Origin: Vitreimonas flagellata
Lineage (GTDB): Bacteria > Pseudomonadota > Alphaproteobacteria > Caulobacterales > Aquidulcibacteraceae
Reading direction: 5' to 3'
NCBI RefSeq assembly: GCF_004634425.1
Contig: NZ_SBJL01000002.1
Location: 920,374-984,373 of the forward strand
Length of the DNA: 64,000 nucleotides
Both the position numbers and the translations under genes were made by a program. Shown here one piece after another: positions 32,776 to 42,217 of the stretch; positions within the stretch are counted from its first letter, which is position 1, and every line of letters begins with the position of its first letter. A model generated the notes under the pieces. It searched no databases and was not told where the DNA came from. It worked only from the letters and a program-made list of their open reading frames with translations.

Positions 32776-34779
32776 ATGGCGCAGGCGTCCGCCGACGCGC
32801 CCAAGCCGGACAAGAACGCAGGAAGCGGTGGCCATGGCCCCGCCGCGCATGCCGGATTTTGGGCGCTTGTAATCGGTTCGATCGGCGTCGTGTATGGCGA
32901 CATCGGCACCAGCCCGCTCTACGCGTTCAAGGAATCTTTTGCGCACCTGCTTACCGAAGGCCGCGGCGTCGCCCAGGCTGAAGAGGTGCTTGGCATCATC
33001 TCGCTGATCTTCTGGGCGCTGATGATCGTCGTGACGCTGAAATACATCGTCATCGTCATGCAGATGGATAACAAGGGCGAGGGCGGCACGCTCTCCCTGA
33101 TGGCGCTTGCGCAGCGCGCGCTCGGCAAACGTACGCCGCTCCTGTTTCTCGTCGGCGTCGCCGGCGCATCGATGTTTTACGGCGACGCGCTGATTACGCC
33201 GGCGATCTCGGTGCTCTCGGCGGTTGAAGGTCTCCGCGCTGTGCCTGCGCTTGAGGATTCTATCGATCCTTTCATCCTACCGATTGGTATCGGCATCCTT
33301 GTCGGCCTGTTTGCGATCCAGTCGCGCGGCACCGGAGTCATGGGTCGCTACTTCGGACCGATCACCGCGATATGGTTCATTACAATGGGCGCGTTGGGCG
33401 CCTACCAGATCATGTCGAACCCCGGCGTGTTCGCGGCGCTTTCGCCCCTGCACGCCATCAGCTTCATGATCGAGCACAGGTTTCTGACGTTCGTAGTGCT
33501 CGGTTCCGTGTTTCTCGCCGTCACGGGCGCCGAGGCCCTTTACGCTGACATGGGCCATTTCGGTCGTCGCCCGATCCGTGTCGCATGGGTTGGCCTCGTG
33601 TTGCCGGCGCTGACGCTCAATTATCTGGGTCAAGGCGCGTTCGTGTTGGGTCAGCTCGATGTGATCAACGCGGAATATTCCATTGCTCGCGAAGCGGCGC
33701 GCGCAGTCGGCGCTGATACTGTGGCGTTCGAATTCAGCCCATTCTTCGAGATGGCGCCGGAAATGTTGCGCCTGCCGCTCGTTATCCTGGCTACGGCGGC
33801 CACAGTCATCGCCAGCCAAGCCGTGATCTCCGGCGCGTTTTCGTTAACTCAGCAAGCTATTCAGCTGGGCCTGTTGCCGCGCATGGAAATCCGCCGCACG
33901 TCGGAAACGCAGGCAGGTCAAATCTATATGCCGCAGGTGAATTGGCTGCTGCTTGCTGGCGTGCTCGTGCTGACGCTGGCCTTCGGTTCATCCACGCGCC
34001 TCGCCGCCGCTTACGGCATTTCCATCACGGGCGAGATGCTGATGAGCACAATCATGGTGTTCATCGTGATCTGGAAGCTCTGGAAGCGCCCGGTTGCGCT
34101 CGCGGCGGCGATTGTGACGCCCTTCTTGATCATCGAATTGATCTTCCTGTCATCGAACCTCCAGCGCGTGTGGTCCGGAGGCTTTGTTCCGCTTCTGCTG
34201 GCGGTTGGCCTAATCATCATGATGTGGACGTGGGTGCGCGGCTCGCGCTTGCTCGCCGAAACCGTGCGCCGTGACGAGCCGCTGGCGAAGCTGTTCGAAA
34301 CCCTCTCCCACCACCCGCCGCATCGCGTGCGCGGCGCCGCCATCTTCCTCACGGGCGATCCCGATGTAGCGCCCGCCGCGCTCATGCATAATCTCAAGCA
34401 CAATCAGGTGCTGCACGAGCAGATCATTATCCTCACCGTGCGCACGATCAACGCGCCCCGTGCGCCTGAGAGCGAGCGTGTGAAGATCGAAGATTTCATG
34501 CCGGACGTGAAGCGCGTCCAGCTCACCTTCGGCTTCATGGAAACACCGAACGTCGTCAAAGCGCTCACGGAAGCGCGCAAGCACGGCCTCAAGTTCGACA
34601 TCATGAAGACGAGCTTCTTCCTCTCCCGCCGCACCATCGTGCCGAGCGAGAAGAGCGGCATGCCGCTCTGGCAGGATCACCTGTTCATCTTCCTCGCCCG
34701 TAACGCCACGAACGCCACAGACTTCTTCCACATCCCCTCGGGGCGTGCCGTGGAATTGGGCAATCAGGTGATGGTGTAA
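32776..34779 (+). CDS. kup: Potassium uptake protein, KUP/HAK/KT family
   Basis: Kup is a proton-coupled potassium importer. The 667-residue protein has the signature VVYGDIGTSPLYAFKE at the first helix, about 12 membrane spans, QMDNKGEGGTLSLMALAQ, MFYGDALITPAISVLSAVEGL and ALYADMGHFGRRPI, followed by a cytosolic C-terminal domain with SFFLSRRTIVPS. The N-terminus adds about 25 hydrophilic residues. The 140 bp downstream to the next gene holds no recognised element. Confidence 0.96.
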   Translation: MAQASADAPKPDKNAGSGGHGPAAHAGFWALVIGSIGVVYGDIGTSPLYAFKESFAHLLTEGRGVAQAEEVLGIISLIFWALMIVVTLKYIVIVMQMDNKGEGGTLSLMALAQRALGKRTPLLFLVGVAGASMFYGDALITPAISVLSAVEGLRAVPALEDSIDPFILPIGIGILVGLFAIQSRGTGVMGRYFGPITAIWFITMGALGAYQIMSNPGVFAALSPLHAISFMIEHRFLTFVVLGSVFLAVTGAEALYADMGHFGRRPIRVAWVGLVLPALTLNYLGQGAFVLGQLDVINAEYSIAREAARAVGADTVAFEFSPFFEMAPEMLRLPLVILATAATVIASQAVISGAFSLTQQAIQLGLLPRMEIRRTSETQAGQIYMPQVNWLLLAGVLVLTLAFGSSTRLAAAYGISITGEMLMSTIMVFIVIWKLWKRPVALAAAIVTPFLIIELIFLSSNLQRVWSGGFVPLLLAVGLIIMMWTWVRGSRLLAETVRRDEPLAKLFETLSHHPPHRVRGAAIFLTGDPDVAPAALMHNLKHNQVLHEQIIILTVRTINAPRAPESERVKIEDFMPDVKRVQLTFGFMETPNVVKALTEARKHGLKFDIMKTSFFLSRRTIVPSEKSGMPLWQDHLFIFLARNATNATDFFHIPSGRAVELGNQVMV

Positions 34780-34919
34780 TACCGCTTTCGCTAAAAAGCT
34801 GCGGCCGTAACGGCGCCCCGTGGCGGCGCATCCGGCGGCTGCGCTAGCGTGGAACTCAACGGCGACGGCCCATCGATTTCGATAGGCCCGTGACGGCTGC
34901 GCTCATTGGGGGAGCGTAG

Positions 34920-35864
34920 ATGGGTGACCCGACTTCGATTCGGGAGCGGGCGGCGCAAGGGGACGCGCAAGCCCGTGTTCAGTTCGCTTATCAGCTTCTC
35001 ACCGGAAACGGCGTTGCGCGCTCAGTGCCGCAAGCGTTCGAGCAAGTGCAAGCCGCGTGCGCGCAAGGCAGTGCGAATGCGATGTTGTTGCGTGCGGCGC
35101 TCGCTGCGCGAGGCATTGGCTGCGAGATGGACCTCGATGCAGCATATGGGCTCGTGAAACAGGCGGCGGCGCTTGGGCACAGCCACGCGCAACGCCAGCT
35201 TACCATTCTTGGCCTGCACGAGTTCGATCGTGCGCCCTGGTTCAAGCCTATTGAAGTCAAGCCGATGGCGGATGCGCCCCGGGTTTTCAGCGTTGAAAAA
35301 TTCATCCCGAAGTCTGTGTGCGATTGGATCATCGAAGCCGCATCGTCCAAGCTTCAGCCATGCATGGTGTTCAATCCTGATGGCGGCAGCATACGCGATC
35401 CCGCGCGCACAAATTCCGCCGCAGGCTTTCATCTAATCGACGGTGATCTCATCCAACAATTGGTGTGTCGACGCATGGCGATCGCCACCGGCCTGCCCCT
35501 CGTCAATCAAGAACGCATGAATGTGCTCCGCTACGAGCCAGGTCAGGAATACAAGCCGCACTACGACTTCATCCGACCGTGGGAGCCCGAAGCGCAGGGC
35601 TACGCAGCCGAGCTCGCTGAAATGGGGCAGCGCGCGGTGACCGTGCTCATTTATCTGAACGATGGATATGAGGGCGGTGAAACCGTATTCCCGCGCCTCA
35701 ATCTGGCGTTCAAGGGCAAAGCGGGCGACGCGCTCATTTTCTGGAACGTCTCGCAAGCCGGCGAGCTCGAGCGAGACTCGCTTCACGCGGGCGCGCCTGT
35801 GACGGCGGGCGAGAAATGGGTGCTGACACAATGGGTTCGCGAGCGGCAGCATCCGTTGATTTGA
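34920..35864 (+). CDS. Prolyl 4-hydroxylase-like 2OG-Fe(II) oxygenase with Sel1 repeats
   Basis: The 314-residue protein combines two parts. Residues 1-85 are Sel1/TPR-like repeats (GDAQARVQFAYQLLTGNG, ALGHSHAQRQLTILGL). The rest is a P4Hc domain with the iron triad HYD (about residues 214-216) and a distal His in SLHAGAPVTAGEKWVLTQW, whose Lys should bind 2-oxoglutarate. An EGGETVFP strand is also typical. It should hydroxylate a peptide or protein side chain; the target is unknown. Start ATG follows GGGGGAG. Confidence 0.9.
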   Translation: MGDPTSIRERAAQGDAQARVQFAYQLLTGNGVARSVPQAFEQVQAACAQGSANAMLLRAALAARGIGCEMDLDAAYGLVKQAAALGHSHAQRQLTILGLHEFDRAPWFKPIEVKPMADAPRVFSVEKFIPKSVCDWIIEAASSKLQPCMVFNPDGGSIRDPARTNSAAGFHLIDGDLIQQLVCRRMAIATGLPLVNQERMNVLRYEPGQEYKPHYDFIRPWEPEAQGYAAELAEMGQRAVTVLIYLNDGYEGGETVFPRLNLAFKGKAGDALIFWNVSQAGELERDSLHAGAPVTAGEKWVLTQWVRERQHPLI

Positions 35865-35915
35865 GCGCGCGCTTGTGAAAGGAAAGCCCCGCTTTTCAAT
35901 GCGGGAACGCGCGCC

Positions 35916-37163
35916 ATGTCTCAGTCCAAGGTCAACAAGGTTGTGCTCGCCTATTCGGGCGGCCTCGACACCTCCATCATCCTGAAATGGCTGCAGGAGA
36001 CCTATGGCTGCGAGGTCGTCACCTTTACCGCTGACCTGGGCCAGGGCGAGGAGCTGGAGCCCGCGCGCGCCAAGGCGATCAAGGCCGGCGTGAAGCCAGA
36101 GAACATCTTCATCGACGATCTGCGTGAGGAATTCGTCCGCGATTTCGTCTTCCCGATGTTCCGCGCCAACACGCTCTATGAAGGCCAATATCTGCTCGGC
36201 ACCTCGATCGCGCGCCCGCTGATCGCCAAGCGCCAAATCGAAATTGCCAACCTCGTCGGCGCCGACGCCGTGAGCCATGGCGCTACCGGCAAGGGCAATG
36301 ACCAAGTCCGCTTCGAGGTCAGCTATTACGCGCTGAAGCCGGACGTGAAGGTGATCGCACCATGGCGCGAGTGGGAATTCGAAGGCCGTCCAGCGCTGCT
36401 CGACTACGCGCGCAATCACGGCATCGAGATCGCCAAGAACAAAGAACAGGACGCGCCGTTCTCGATCGATGCCAACCTGCTGCACACGTCGTCCGAAGGG
36501 CTCGTGCTCGAAGACCCGGACGTCGAAGTGCCGGACATCGTCTCTAAGCGCGGCGATCGCCGCACCATTACGCCGGAAGAGGCGCCGGATCAGGCCGAAT
36601 TGGTCACGCTCAATTTCGAGCGTGGCGACCTTGTCGCCATCAACGGCAAGCCGATGAAGGCGCACGAGCTTTTGGCCGAACTTAATCGCCTAGGCGCCAA
36701 GCACGGCATCGGCGGTCTTGATCTGGTCGAGAACCGTTATGTCGGCATGAAATCGCGCGGCTATTACGAGACGCCGGGCGGCACGATCCTTTGGTACGGC
36801 CACCGCGCTATCGAGAGCATCACGCTCGATCGCGGCGCCATGCATCTCAAAGACGAGCTGATGCCGAAATACGCGACGCTCATCTATAACGGCTTCTGGT
36901 GGACGCCAGAGCGTTTGATGCTGCAAGCCGCGATCGACGCCAGCCAAGAGAGCGTTACCGGCGATGTGAAGCTGAAGCTCTACAAAGGGGGCGTCCGTAC
37001 TGTCGGCCGCGCCAGCCCCTATTCACTTTACTCGAAGAAGATCGTCGGCTTTGATGAGGCAGGCGGTTACAACCAAGCTGACGCGGAAGGCTTCATCAAG
37101 CTCAACGCCCTCAGGCTTCGGATCATGGCCGAGCGGGATAAGAAGCGCGGCAAAAACGAGTAG
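35916..37163 (+). CDS. argG: Argininosuccinate synthase
   Basis: ArgG condenses citrulline and aspartate using ATP, the penultimate step of arginine synthesis. The 415-residue protein begins with the PP-loop [16 protein letters not shown], then [23 protein letters not shown] and the C-terminal [21 protein letters not shown]. Length and order fit type I enzymes. The next gene starts 5 bp after its stop. Confidence 0.97.
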   Translation: MSQSKVNKVVLAYSGGLDTSIILKWLQETYGCEVVTFTADLGQGEELEPARAKAIKAGVKPENIFIDDLREEFVRDFVFPMFRANTLYEGQYLLGTSIARPLIAKRQIEIANLVGADAVSHGATGKGNDQVRFEVSYYALKPDVKVIAPWREWEFEGRPALLDYARNHGIEIAKNKEQDAPFSIDANLLHTSSEGLVLEDPDVEVPDIVSKRGDRRTITPEEAPDQAELVTLNFERGDLVAINGKPMKAHELLAELNRLGAKHGIGGLDLVENRYVGMKSRGYYETPGGTILWYGHRAIESITLDRGAMHLKDELMPKYATLIYNGFWWTPERLMLQAAIDASQESVTGDVKLKLYKGGVRTVGRASPYSLYSKKIVGFDEAGGYNQADAEGFIKLNALRLRIMAERDKKRGKNE

Positions 37164-37168
37164 GGGCG

Positions 37169-37477
37169 ATGGGCACAATCGAATTCATCAAGCGCGCCCT
37201 TTGGGTGTTGATGTTGTTCGTGGGCATGCTTGTTCTCGCTGGTCTGGCCGTGGGCCTTCCGTTCGGCCTTTACCAAGCGCGCGAAAATCTTCTCGTCGTG
37301 TTGCTGCTGATTGTTCCGGTGACTGCGCTGTCGGTGCTGTTCTTCATGGGCGCGGGCGCGTGCGCCGCAGGCCTCTTCATGCGGCCGCGTGCTTTCATTG
37401 AGGCGACGAAGCCAAACGAGCCCGAGGTCATTCCGCTCGGGTGGGTGCGCGAGCTACGTGCGCGGATCGGCGGCTAA
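37169..37477 (+). CDS. Hypothetical two-span membrane protein
   Basis: A 102-residue protein with two hydrophobic segments (VLMLFVGMLVLAGLAVGLPF and LLVVLLLIVPVTALSVLFFM), so probably a small inner-membrane hairpin with a soluble tail. No family recognised. It directly follows argG, five bases after its stop, and likely shares the transcript; its stop abuts the convergent KTSC gene. Confidence 0.65.
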   Translation: MGTIEFIKRALWVLMLFVGMLVLAGLAVGLPFGLYQARENLLVVLLLIVPVTALSVLFFMGAGACAAGLFMRPRAFIEATKPNEPEVIPLGWVRELRARIGG

Positions 37478-37675
37478 TCAAAGTTCTCGGTATGTGTATT
37501 GGTCGCGAATGCGCCAGTTGAAATACGCACCCTGCGAGGGCGCGGTTTGAAACTCTGTAGCCACATCGGGCGGCACGTCTTCGTAGATATATTTCTTGCC
37601 GCTCGTGAAGGTCACGGCGAGCGTGCGCTTGGAGGCGTCGTACAACACGCGCGTAATGGCCGAGGACGAGCTCAT
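37478..37675 (-). CDS. KTSC domain protein
   Basis: A 65-residue protein built from a KTSC domain, named for its conserved K-T-S-C ending in many members. Landmarks are SAITRVLYDASKRTLAVTFTSGKKYIYEDVPPDV and FNWRIRDQYTYREL. Such domains are found alone or fused to lysyl-tRNA synthetase-like proteins and have no firm role. The start MSSSSAI is preferred to an ATG ten codons upstream. Confidence 0.8.
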   Translation of the reverse strand: MSSSSAITRVLYDASKRTLAVTFTSGKKYIYEDVPPDVATEFQTAPSQGAYFNWRIRDQYTYREL

Positions 37676-37741
37676 GGCGCTTCCCAATGCAAACGCGCCT
37701 GCCATCGCTGGCAGGCGCGCTACATCTAAGCGCTTAGGCGG

Positions 37742-38107
37742 TTAGCTCCAATATTGATCTACCTTGTAAAAGGCGTGGCTCTGATCGCGATAGGCGATGC
37801 CGTCGTTCTTGGTCAGTTCGCTGATCGTGTCCGCTGGCGCGGCCTTCAGCTCGTCCTTGGTGTAGGGCACGACGTAGGAATCTTCGTCCTCGTCGTAGTT
37901 CAGCGCCGCCCACGGTAGTGGATGGAATTTTTCGCCCATCTTCAGCACGCCGCCAAAGCCGACGACGGCGAACAGGATCGAGTTGGATTGTTTGTCGAGC
38001 ACGATGTCTTCAATGGTGCCGATCTTCTCGCCGCTCGTGTCCTTCACGGATGTGCCTATAACTTTCTTGGCGCGGATGGCGGTCGTGTGGCCGGTGGGGG
38101 TAGGCAT
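37742..38107 (-). CDS. PRC-barrel domain protein
   Basis: A 121-residue cytoplasmic protein with a PRC-barrel at about residues 14-85 (KVIGTSVKDTSGEKIGTIEDIVLDKQ, then LPWAALNYDEDEDSYVVPYT). PRC-barrel proteins are related to RimM and the H subunit of photosynthetic centres; short free forms are often stress-associated. The ATG is preceded by GAGGAGCGAG. Confidence 0.88.
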   Translation of the reverse strand: MPTPTGHTTAIRAKKVIGTSVKDTSGEKIGTIEDIVLDKQSNSILFAVVGFGGVLKMGEKFHPLPWAALNYDEDEDSYVVPYTKDELKAAPADTISELTKNDGIAYRDQSHAFYKVDQYWS

Positions 38108-38176
38108 GGGGACTCGCTCCTCTTCGAATGTAAGTGGAGCTTGAACAACAGCCGATGGCCGCGTTCGTTCCGTGCG

Positions 38177-38359
38177 TTAGGTGAAGGCGAGCAAGAGCGC
38201 CATGATCAGCACCAACACGAAGAGCGCGCTGAGCGCTGGCTTCACCAAGCTCAGAGGCCGGGTCTTGGCTGTCTCGATGAAGCGTGCGCGCGCAGCTTGA
38301 TCGTCCCGCGCGCGCCGCTCACGCGCTGTGCGCCCGCCCGTATCCCGCCATCCGCTCAT
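38177..38359 (-). CDS. Hypothetical small C-tail-anchored protein
   Basis: A 60-residue ORF with an Arg-rich N-terminal half (RTARERRARDDQAARARF) and one C-terminal membrane span (LVKPALSALFVLVLIMALLLAF) that ends at the chain end. The clean amphipathic/hydrophobic partition supports a real gene. Function unknown. It is divergent from the serine hydrolase gene. Confidence 0.55.
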   Translation of the reverse strand: MSGWRDTGGRTARERRARDDQAARARFIETAKTRPLSLVKPALSALFVLVLIMALLLAFT

Positions 38360-38478
38360 GAGATGGAACCTAGCAGAAAAACGAACGGGCCGAAAACTGA
38401 CGCCTTAGGGAAGGCGGGCGCCCGCGTCGGCGCTATTCTGCCGGCAAGCCGTAACAAAGAGGGCGCGGAGGGAGCGAG

Positions 38479-39798
38479 ATGGACGAGACGAGCATGACAC
38501 GGCGTGCGATCGTGGCCGGCGCGGGCGTGGCGGCGGCGGTGACGCTGTCGAGTGCGAACAATGCACAGGCGCAGGCGATCTCGGTTACCGCGCAGCCCGA
38601 CACGGGCAACCATTCCGCCGCCAATTTCATGCACGGGTTTCCGCCCGCGCCGGACACACGCATTGATGTCGCCAATTGGCAGACTTGGCCACAGGCCAAA
38701 TGGTCGGTGCGGCACATGCGCGAGATTTTCAGCTCGCGCGACGCCACCCAATTGGCTGCCCGCTCGCTCACTTTCCGTAACGCGCCGATGGACATGGAGC
38801 GCGTGCGCTTGCGTACGGCCGAAGGTGAAATCAGCTGGTCGCAGTTTGAGGCGGCCACGCACACCGATGCGATCATCATTCTGGTCAACGGCCGCGTTGT
38901 GCATGAGCGTTACATCGATGGCATGCAGCCGGCTGATCCGCATGTCTTGTTCTCGGCCACCAAATCCTATTGCGGCTTCCTCGCCGAAATTCTCGCCGCG
39001 CGAGGCCAATTGGATTTCCACCGCCCTGTAGAGAGCTATCTGCCGGAGCTGGCGACGAGCGGCTTCGCTGGCGCGGGCGTGCGCCAGATCGCCGACATGA
39101 CAGACGGTGCGCGGTTCTCGGAGAATTACAACGACCCGAACGCCGACGTTTTCCGGTACCTCGCCGATGTAGGCTTGGGTCCGCGTGATGCGAGCAACCC
39201 ACCACGCGGCACATACGCCGCGTTGCAGACCATCAATGCGCGCGAGCACCCACCCGGTCATGCGTTCGCTTATCGCTCCGCTGTCACCGACGTGCTTGCC
39301 TGGGTCGTGCAGCGTGTCGCCAATAAGAGCTTGTCGCAGCTCTACGCCGAAGAAATTCACGCACACATCGGCGCCACCGACCCGGCCTATTTTACGCTCG
39401 ACGCTGTTGGTCAGGAAGTCGCCGCTGGCGGCCTCAATATTTCGCTGCGCGATTTCGCGCGCTTCGGTGAAATGCTGCGCCGTCGCGGGCGTGTGGGCTC
39501 GCGCCAAGTGTTCCCGACCGCGGCCATAGACTCGATTTTCGCCGGCGGGGACAAGGAAGCGTTCACGCGCGGCAACCAAGCGACGCGGCCCGGCTGGTCC
39601 TACAAGAGCCAATTCTGGTGCACGCACGATGCGCGCGGCTCAGTGTGGCTGCTTGGCGTGCGCGGCCAACGGCTGGTGATCGTGCCGAGCCTCAATCTGG
39701 TGATGGCGAAATTCGGGTCGCACCCGGTGCTGAGCAATTCTGCCACGGATGCAATCCATGGCGCCGCGCTCGATGCGTTGGAAGCGGCGCTGACCTAG
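38479..39798 (+). CDS. Tat-exported serine hydrolase (class C beta-lactamase family)
   Basis: The 439-residue protein has a twin-arginine signal (MTRRAIVAGAGVAAAVTLSS) and a beta-lactamase/penicillin-binding fold. The SxxK nucleophile motif is SATK (about residues 158-161), and YRSAV gives a Tyr at the second motif position. The family includes esterases and D-aminopeptidases as well as beta-lactamases, and a resistance role cannot be inferred. Its stop overlaps the convergent hemolysin III gene by 4 bp. Confidence 0.88.
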   Translation: MDETSMTRRAIVAGAGVAAAVTLSSANNAQAQAISVTAQPDTGNHSAANFMHGFPPAPDTRIDVANWQTWPQAKWSVRHMREIFSSRDATQLAARSLTFRNAPMDMERVRLRTAEGEISWSQFEAATHTDAIIILVNGRVVHERYIDGMQPADPHVLFSATKSYCGFLAEILAARGQLDFHRPVESYLPELATSGFAGAGVRQIADMTDGARFSENYNDPNADVFRYLADVGLGPRDASNPPRGTYAALQTINAREHPPGHAFAYRSAVTDVLAWVVQRVANKSLSQLYAEEIHAHIGATDPAYFTLDAVGQEVAAGGLNISLRDFARFGEMLRRRGRVGSRQVFPTAAIDSIFAGGDKEAFTRGNQATRPGWSYKSQFWCTHDARGSVWLLGVRGQRLVIVPSLNLVMAKFGSHPVLSNSATDAIHGAALDALEAALT

Positions 39799-40475
39799 CT
39801 CATCACAAGACCGACGAACACAGCGCCGTAGTGACCCGCCGCGCCCAGGATCACGCAGGCGTGCCAGAGCGCGCGGCGGAACGGCAGCGCGTGGTTCAGA
39901 TAAAGCAAGACGCCGCCCGAATAGGTAGCGCCCGCGACCACGAGCAGCGCGATCGCCAGCGGCGGCAGCGAGGGCACCACGGGGCCCAGAATGACAACGG
40001 AGAGCCAGCCGAAGGCTAAGTAGATGAGGCACCAGGCCTGGTCCGAAAGTGCTGTCCAAAACACCTTGCCGGCAGCGCCAGCGAGGGCCGCGATCCAGAT
40101 CGCCACGGTGATGCCGACGGCAAACGACGGCGGCAGCAATTGAAGGGTGAAGGGCGTGTACGAGCCAGCGATCATCAGAAAGATCGCCGCTTCGTCGAGC
40201 CGACGCAGCACGCGACGATAACGCGATGGGCGCGTGAGATTGTAGATCGCCGACGCGGCCAGCATCGCCATCAAACAGAGTGCGTAAATGGCGCCGCCAG
40301 TCGCGAGCGGCACGCCGCGATTAACCAGAGCGAACGCCACGAGCAAACCGCCGCCGATCAACGCCGCCAACATCCCAACCGCATGCACGATCCCATCAGC
40401 CGCGTGCTCCACCCGGTTCGGGTAGTGCTCTGCGAGTTCGTCCTCGCCGGGCGTAAGGAGATCCGAAAATGCCAT
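39795..40475 (-). CDS. Hemolysin III family (PAQR-like) membrane protein
   Basis: A 226-residue polytopic protein with seven predicted helices. The N-terminus has YPNRVEHAADGIVHAVG and the C-terminus HACVILGAAGHYGAVFVGLVM. Internal SAIYNL and AIFLMIAGSYTPFTL are also PAQR signatures; these His/Asp/Ser residues form the presumed zinc hydrolase site. Bacterial members are named from a Bacillus haemolysin, but most are not toxins. Confidence 0.9.
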   Translation of the reverse strand: MAFSDLLTPGEDELAEHYPNRVEHAADGIVHAVGMLAALIGGGLLVAFALVNRGVPLATGGAIYALCLMAMLAASAIYNLTRPSRYRRVLRRLDEAAIFLMIAGSYTPFTLQLLPPSFAVGITVAIWIAALAGAAGKVFWTALSDQAWCLIYLAFGWLSVVILGPVVPSLPPLAIALLVVAGATYSGGVLLYLNHALPFRRALWHACVILGAAGHYGAVFVGLVMS

Positions 40476-40663
40476 TCGACGTTCCGTCCTGCGTTCTGCA
40501 AAGGGACGCTGTGGAGTGAATATAGTTCCTCGGCCTTAATGTTGGATGAGGAGAACCGAGGATTCAGCGCAACACAATCGCTTGATCGTGCGGCGCGCGG
40601 GTCACGCGTGGCGTGCGCGCATCACGTGTTCGCGAGTGGCGCGATTTTCGCAGCGCGTCGCTC

Positions 40664-40915
40664 ATGCGCACCACTCGTCCCACCGCCGCCGCCCTGCGTG
40701 CCGAAGCGAGACTACTTTCGACAGCAGGCATCATCCTGTTGCTGATCGGCTTTCCGCTGACGCTATGGCTTGTGGCCGGCGCGCTGGCGGAGAACGCAAT
40801 TTCGCCGATCCTGCCGCTGGCGATTGGCGCACCGCCGATCGCTTTGGGCTATCTCGCGTGCCACTTCGCATCACAGCGTATGGTTAAGGCGCGGGCGCTC
40901 GAGCGTTCACGTTAA
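40664..40915 (+). CDS. Hypothetical two-span membrane protein
   Basis: An 83-residue protein starting at MRTTRPTAAALRAEARLL with two hydrophobic segments (STAGIILLLIGFPLTLWLVAG and ISPILPLAIGAPPIALGYLA). An in-frame start 51 bases upstream gives a basic extension I do not favour. No family recognised. Confidence 0.55.
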   Translation: MRTTRPTAAALRAEARLLSTAGIILLLIGFPLTLWLVAGALAENAISPILPLAIGAPPIALGYLACHFASQRMVKARALERSR

Positions 40916-41052
40916 TGGGGCTTGCGCGCCACAATGAGATGGCGCACACGCAAAACATGATCTCGTTCGCACACCGACAGGCGCGACAGGCCGGCTAACG
41001 CCGCGTGCAGACGCGCGACCAATCCTGTCCTACTTTTCGAACGAGTCGTCCG

Positions 41053-41682
41053 ATGCTTCCCGTCGATCCAGCGCTCTATGCGCTCTTCCTTGTCACGATG
41101 GCCGTGATGGCGGTCACGCCTGGCCCCGCCAACATCTTTGCTATCGCCACTGGCGTGCGCGCTGGCCCGCAAGCCGCGCTGCTGGGCGTCGTAGGCATGA
41201 ACGCCGCTAACCTTGTTTGGATCGCCGCCGCGGCCTTGGGTTTGAGTGCGCTGGTGCATGCCTTTCCTTTGGCGTTCCGTGTGATCGCCGTGGCTGGCGG
41301 CGTTTATGTCGCGTGGCTCGGCGCGAAGGCGCTTTGGGCTGCGTGGCGCGATAAGGTCGCGCCGCTCGAAACGGGCAGGGGCGCCGATCTTTCCAGCGCT
41401 TTCCGCGATGGTTTCGCGGTACAGCTCTCGAACCCGAAAGCGATCATCTTTTTCACTGCTGTGTTGCCGCCCTTTGTCGACCCCGCACGGCCGGCCGTGC
41501 CGCAACTCGCGCTGCTCGGCGCGACGATGATCCTGATGGATAGCATCGCCATGAGCAGCTACGGCCTCGCCGGTGGCGCGCTATCGAAGGCGCTGCGCCA
41601 GGAGAGTGCGCGCCGTGTGTTCTCCGGCTTGGTGGGTGTGCTTCTGCTCATTGCAGCGGCGCTCATTCTGCTGCGCGACTAA
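41053..41682 (+). CDS. LysE/RhtB family amino-acid exporter
   Basis: The 209-residue inner-membrane protein begins MLPVDPALYALFLVTMAVM and has the family motif TPGPANIFAIATGVRAGPQAALLGVVG, then VYVAWLGAKALW and LSNPKAIIFFTAVLPPFVD. Six spans are expected. Members export lysine, homoserine, threonine or leucine; the substrate is not readable. The 194 bp that follow hold no obvious gene. Confidence 0.92.
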   Translation: MLPVDPALYALFLVTMAVMAVTPGPANIFAIATGVRAGPQAALLGVVGMNAANLVWIAAAALGLSALVHAFPLAFRVIAVAGGVYVAWLGAKALWAAWRDKVAPLETGRGADLSSAFRDGFAVQLSNPKAIIFFTAVLPPFVDPARPAVPQLALLGATMILMDSIAMSSYGLAGGALSKALRQESARRVFSGLVGVLLLIAAALILLRD

Positions 41683-41876
41683 TCGACAGGCGCCGCGCAT
41701 TCTTGCGATGGGCGAAAGCTCTTATCTCTCAAGACTAAGACTCTGTTGGCAGCCGGCGCGCGCGATTGCTAGCTGAATGCGGAGTATTGACGGAGTAATC
41801 GCGGATCAGTCAGCCTCCGAGTTCTGAGAAACACACCACGCGCCACTGCGCATTGTTTGTCGGAGGTCGAGACTGC

Positions 41877-42143
41877 ATGGAGACGAACGAGTTTGCACTT
41901 CGCCTGGAAGGCTGGCGCTTAGCGACGGCCGAAGTGCTCTACTACATGCCGGACCACCCTTCGCTCTTGCAGAGCTTCATGTGGCAGACGCTGGACCTGG
42001 CGCCGTCCTACCCGCGCCTACACAAGTTCCTCAATTATTGGCGCGCCGAGATTGACGCCGTCATCCATTCCGTGCGGCTGGCGACGGGGGAGACAATTGC
42101 GCCGCCGAAGGTCAACACCGCCGACCATTGGCTGCATCACTAG
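41877..42143 (+). CDS. Usg-like family protein
   Basis: The 88-residue protein resembles the alphaproteobacterial Usg family, originally described next to trp genes. The recognisable core is TAEVLYYMPDHPSLLQSFMWQTLDLAPSYPRLHKFLNYW followed by IHSVRLATGE. Its biochemical role is not established. The start METNEF is preceded by GGAGG eleven bases upstream. Family assignment is from memory and would need a profile search. Confidence 0.7.
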   Translation: METNEFALRLEGWRLATAEVLYYMPDHPSLLQSFMWQTLDLAPSYPRLHKFLNYWRAEIDAVIHSVRLATGETIAPPKVNTADHWLHH

Positions 42144-42217
42144 ATTGAGATTCGCCGAACGCGCCGGGGCGCTCCATATCTGATGCAACGAAGCGTCAAT
42201 ATTGGAGATGTCCCCAC

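Noticed and set aside
38479..39798. Antibiotic-resistance beta-lactamase
   Set aside because: The SxxK fold is present, but the class C family is mostly esterases and peptidases; nothing specific to beta-lactam hydrolysis is visible.
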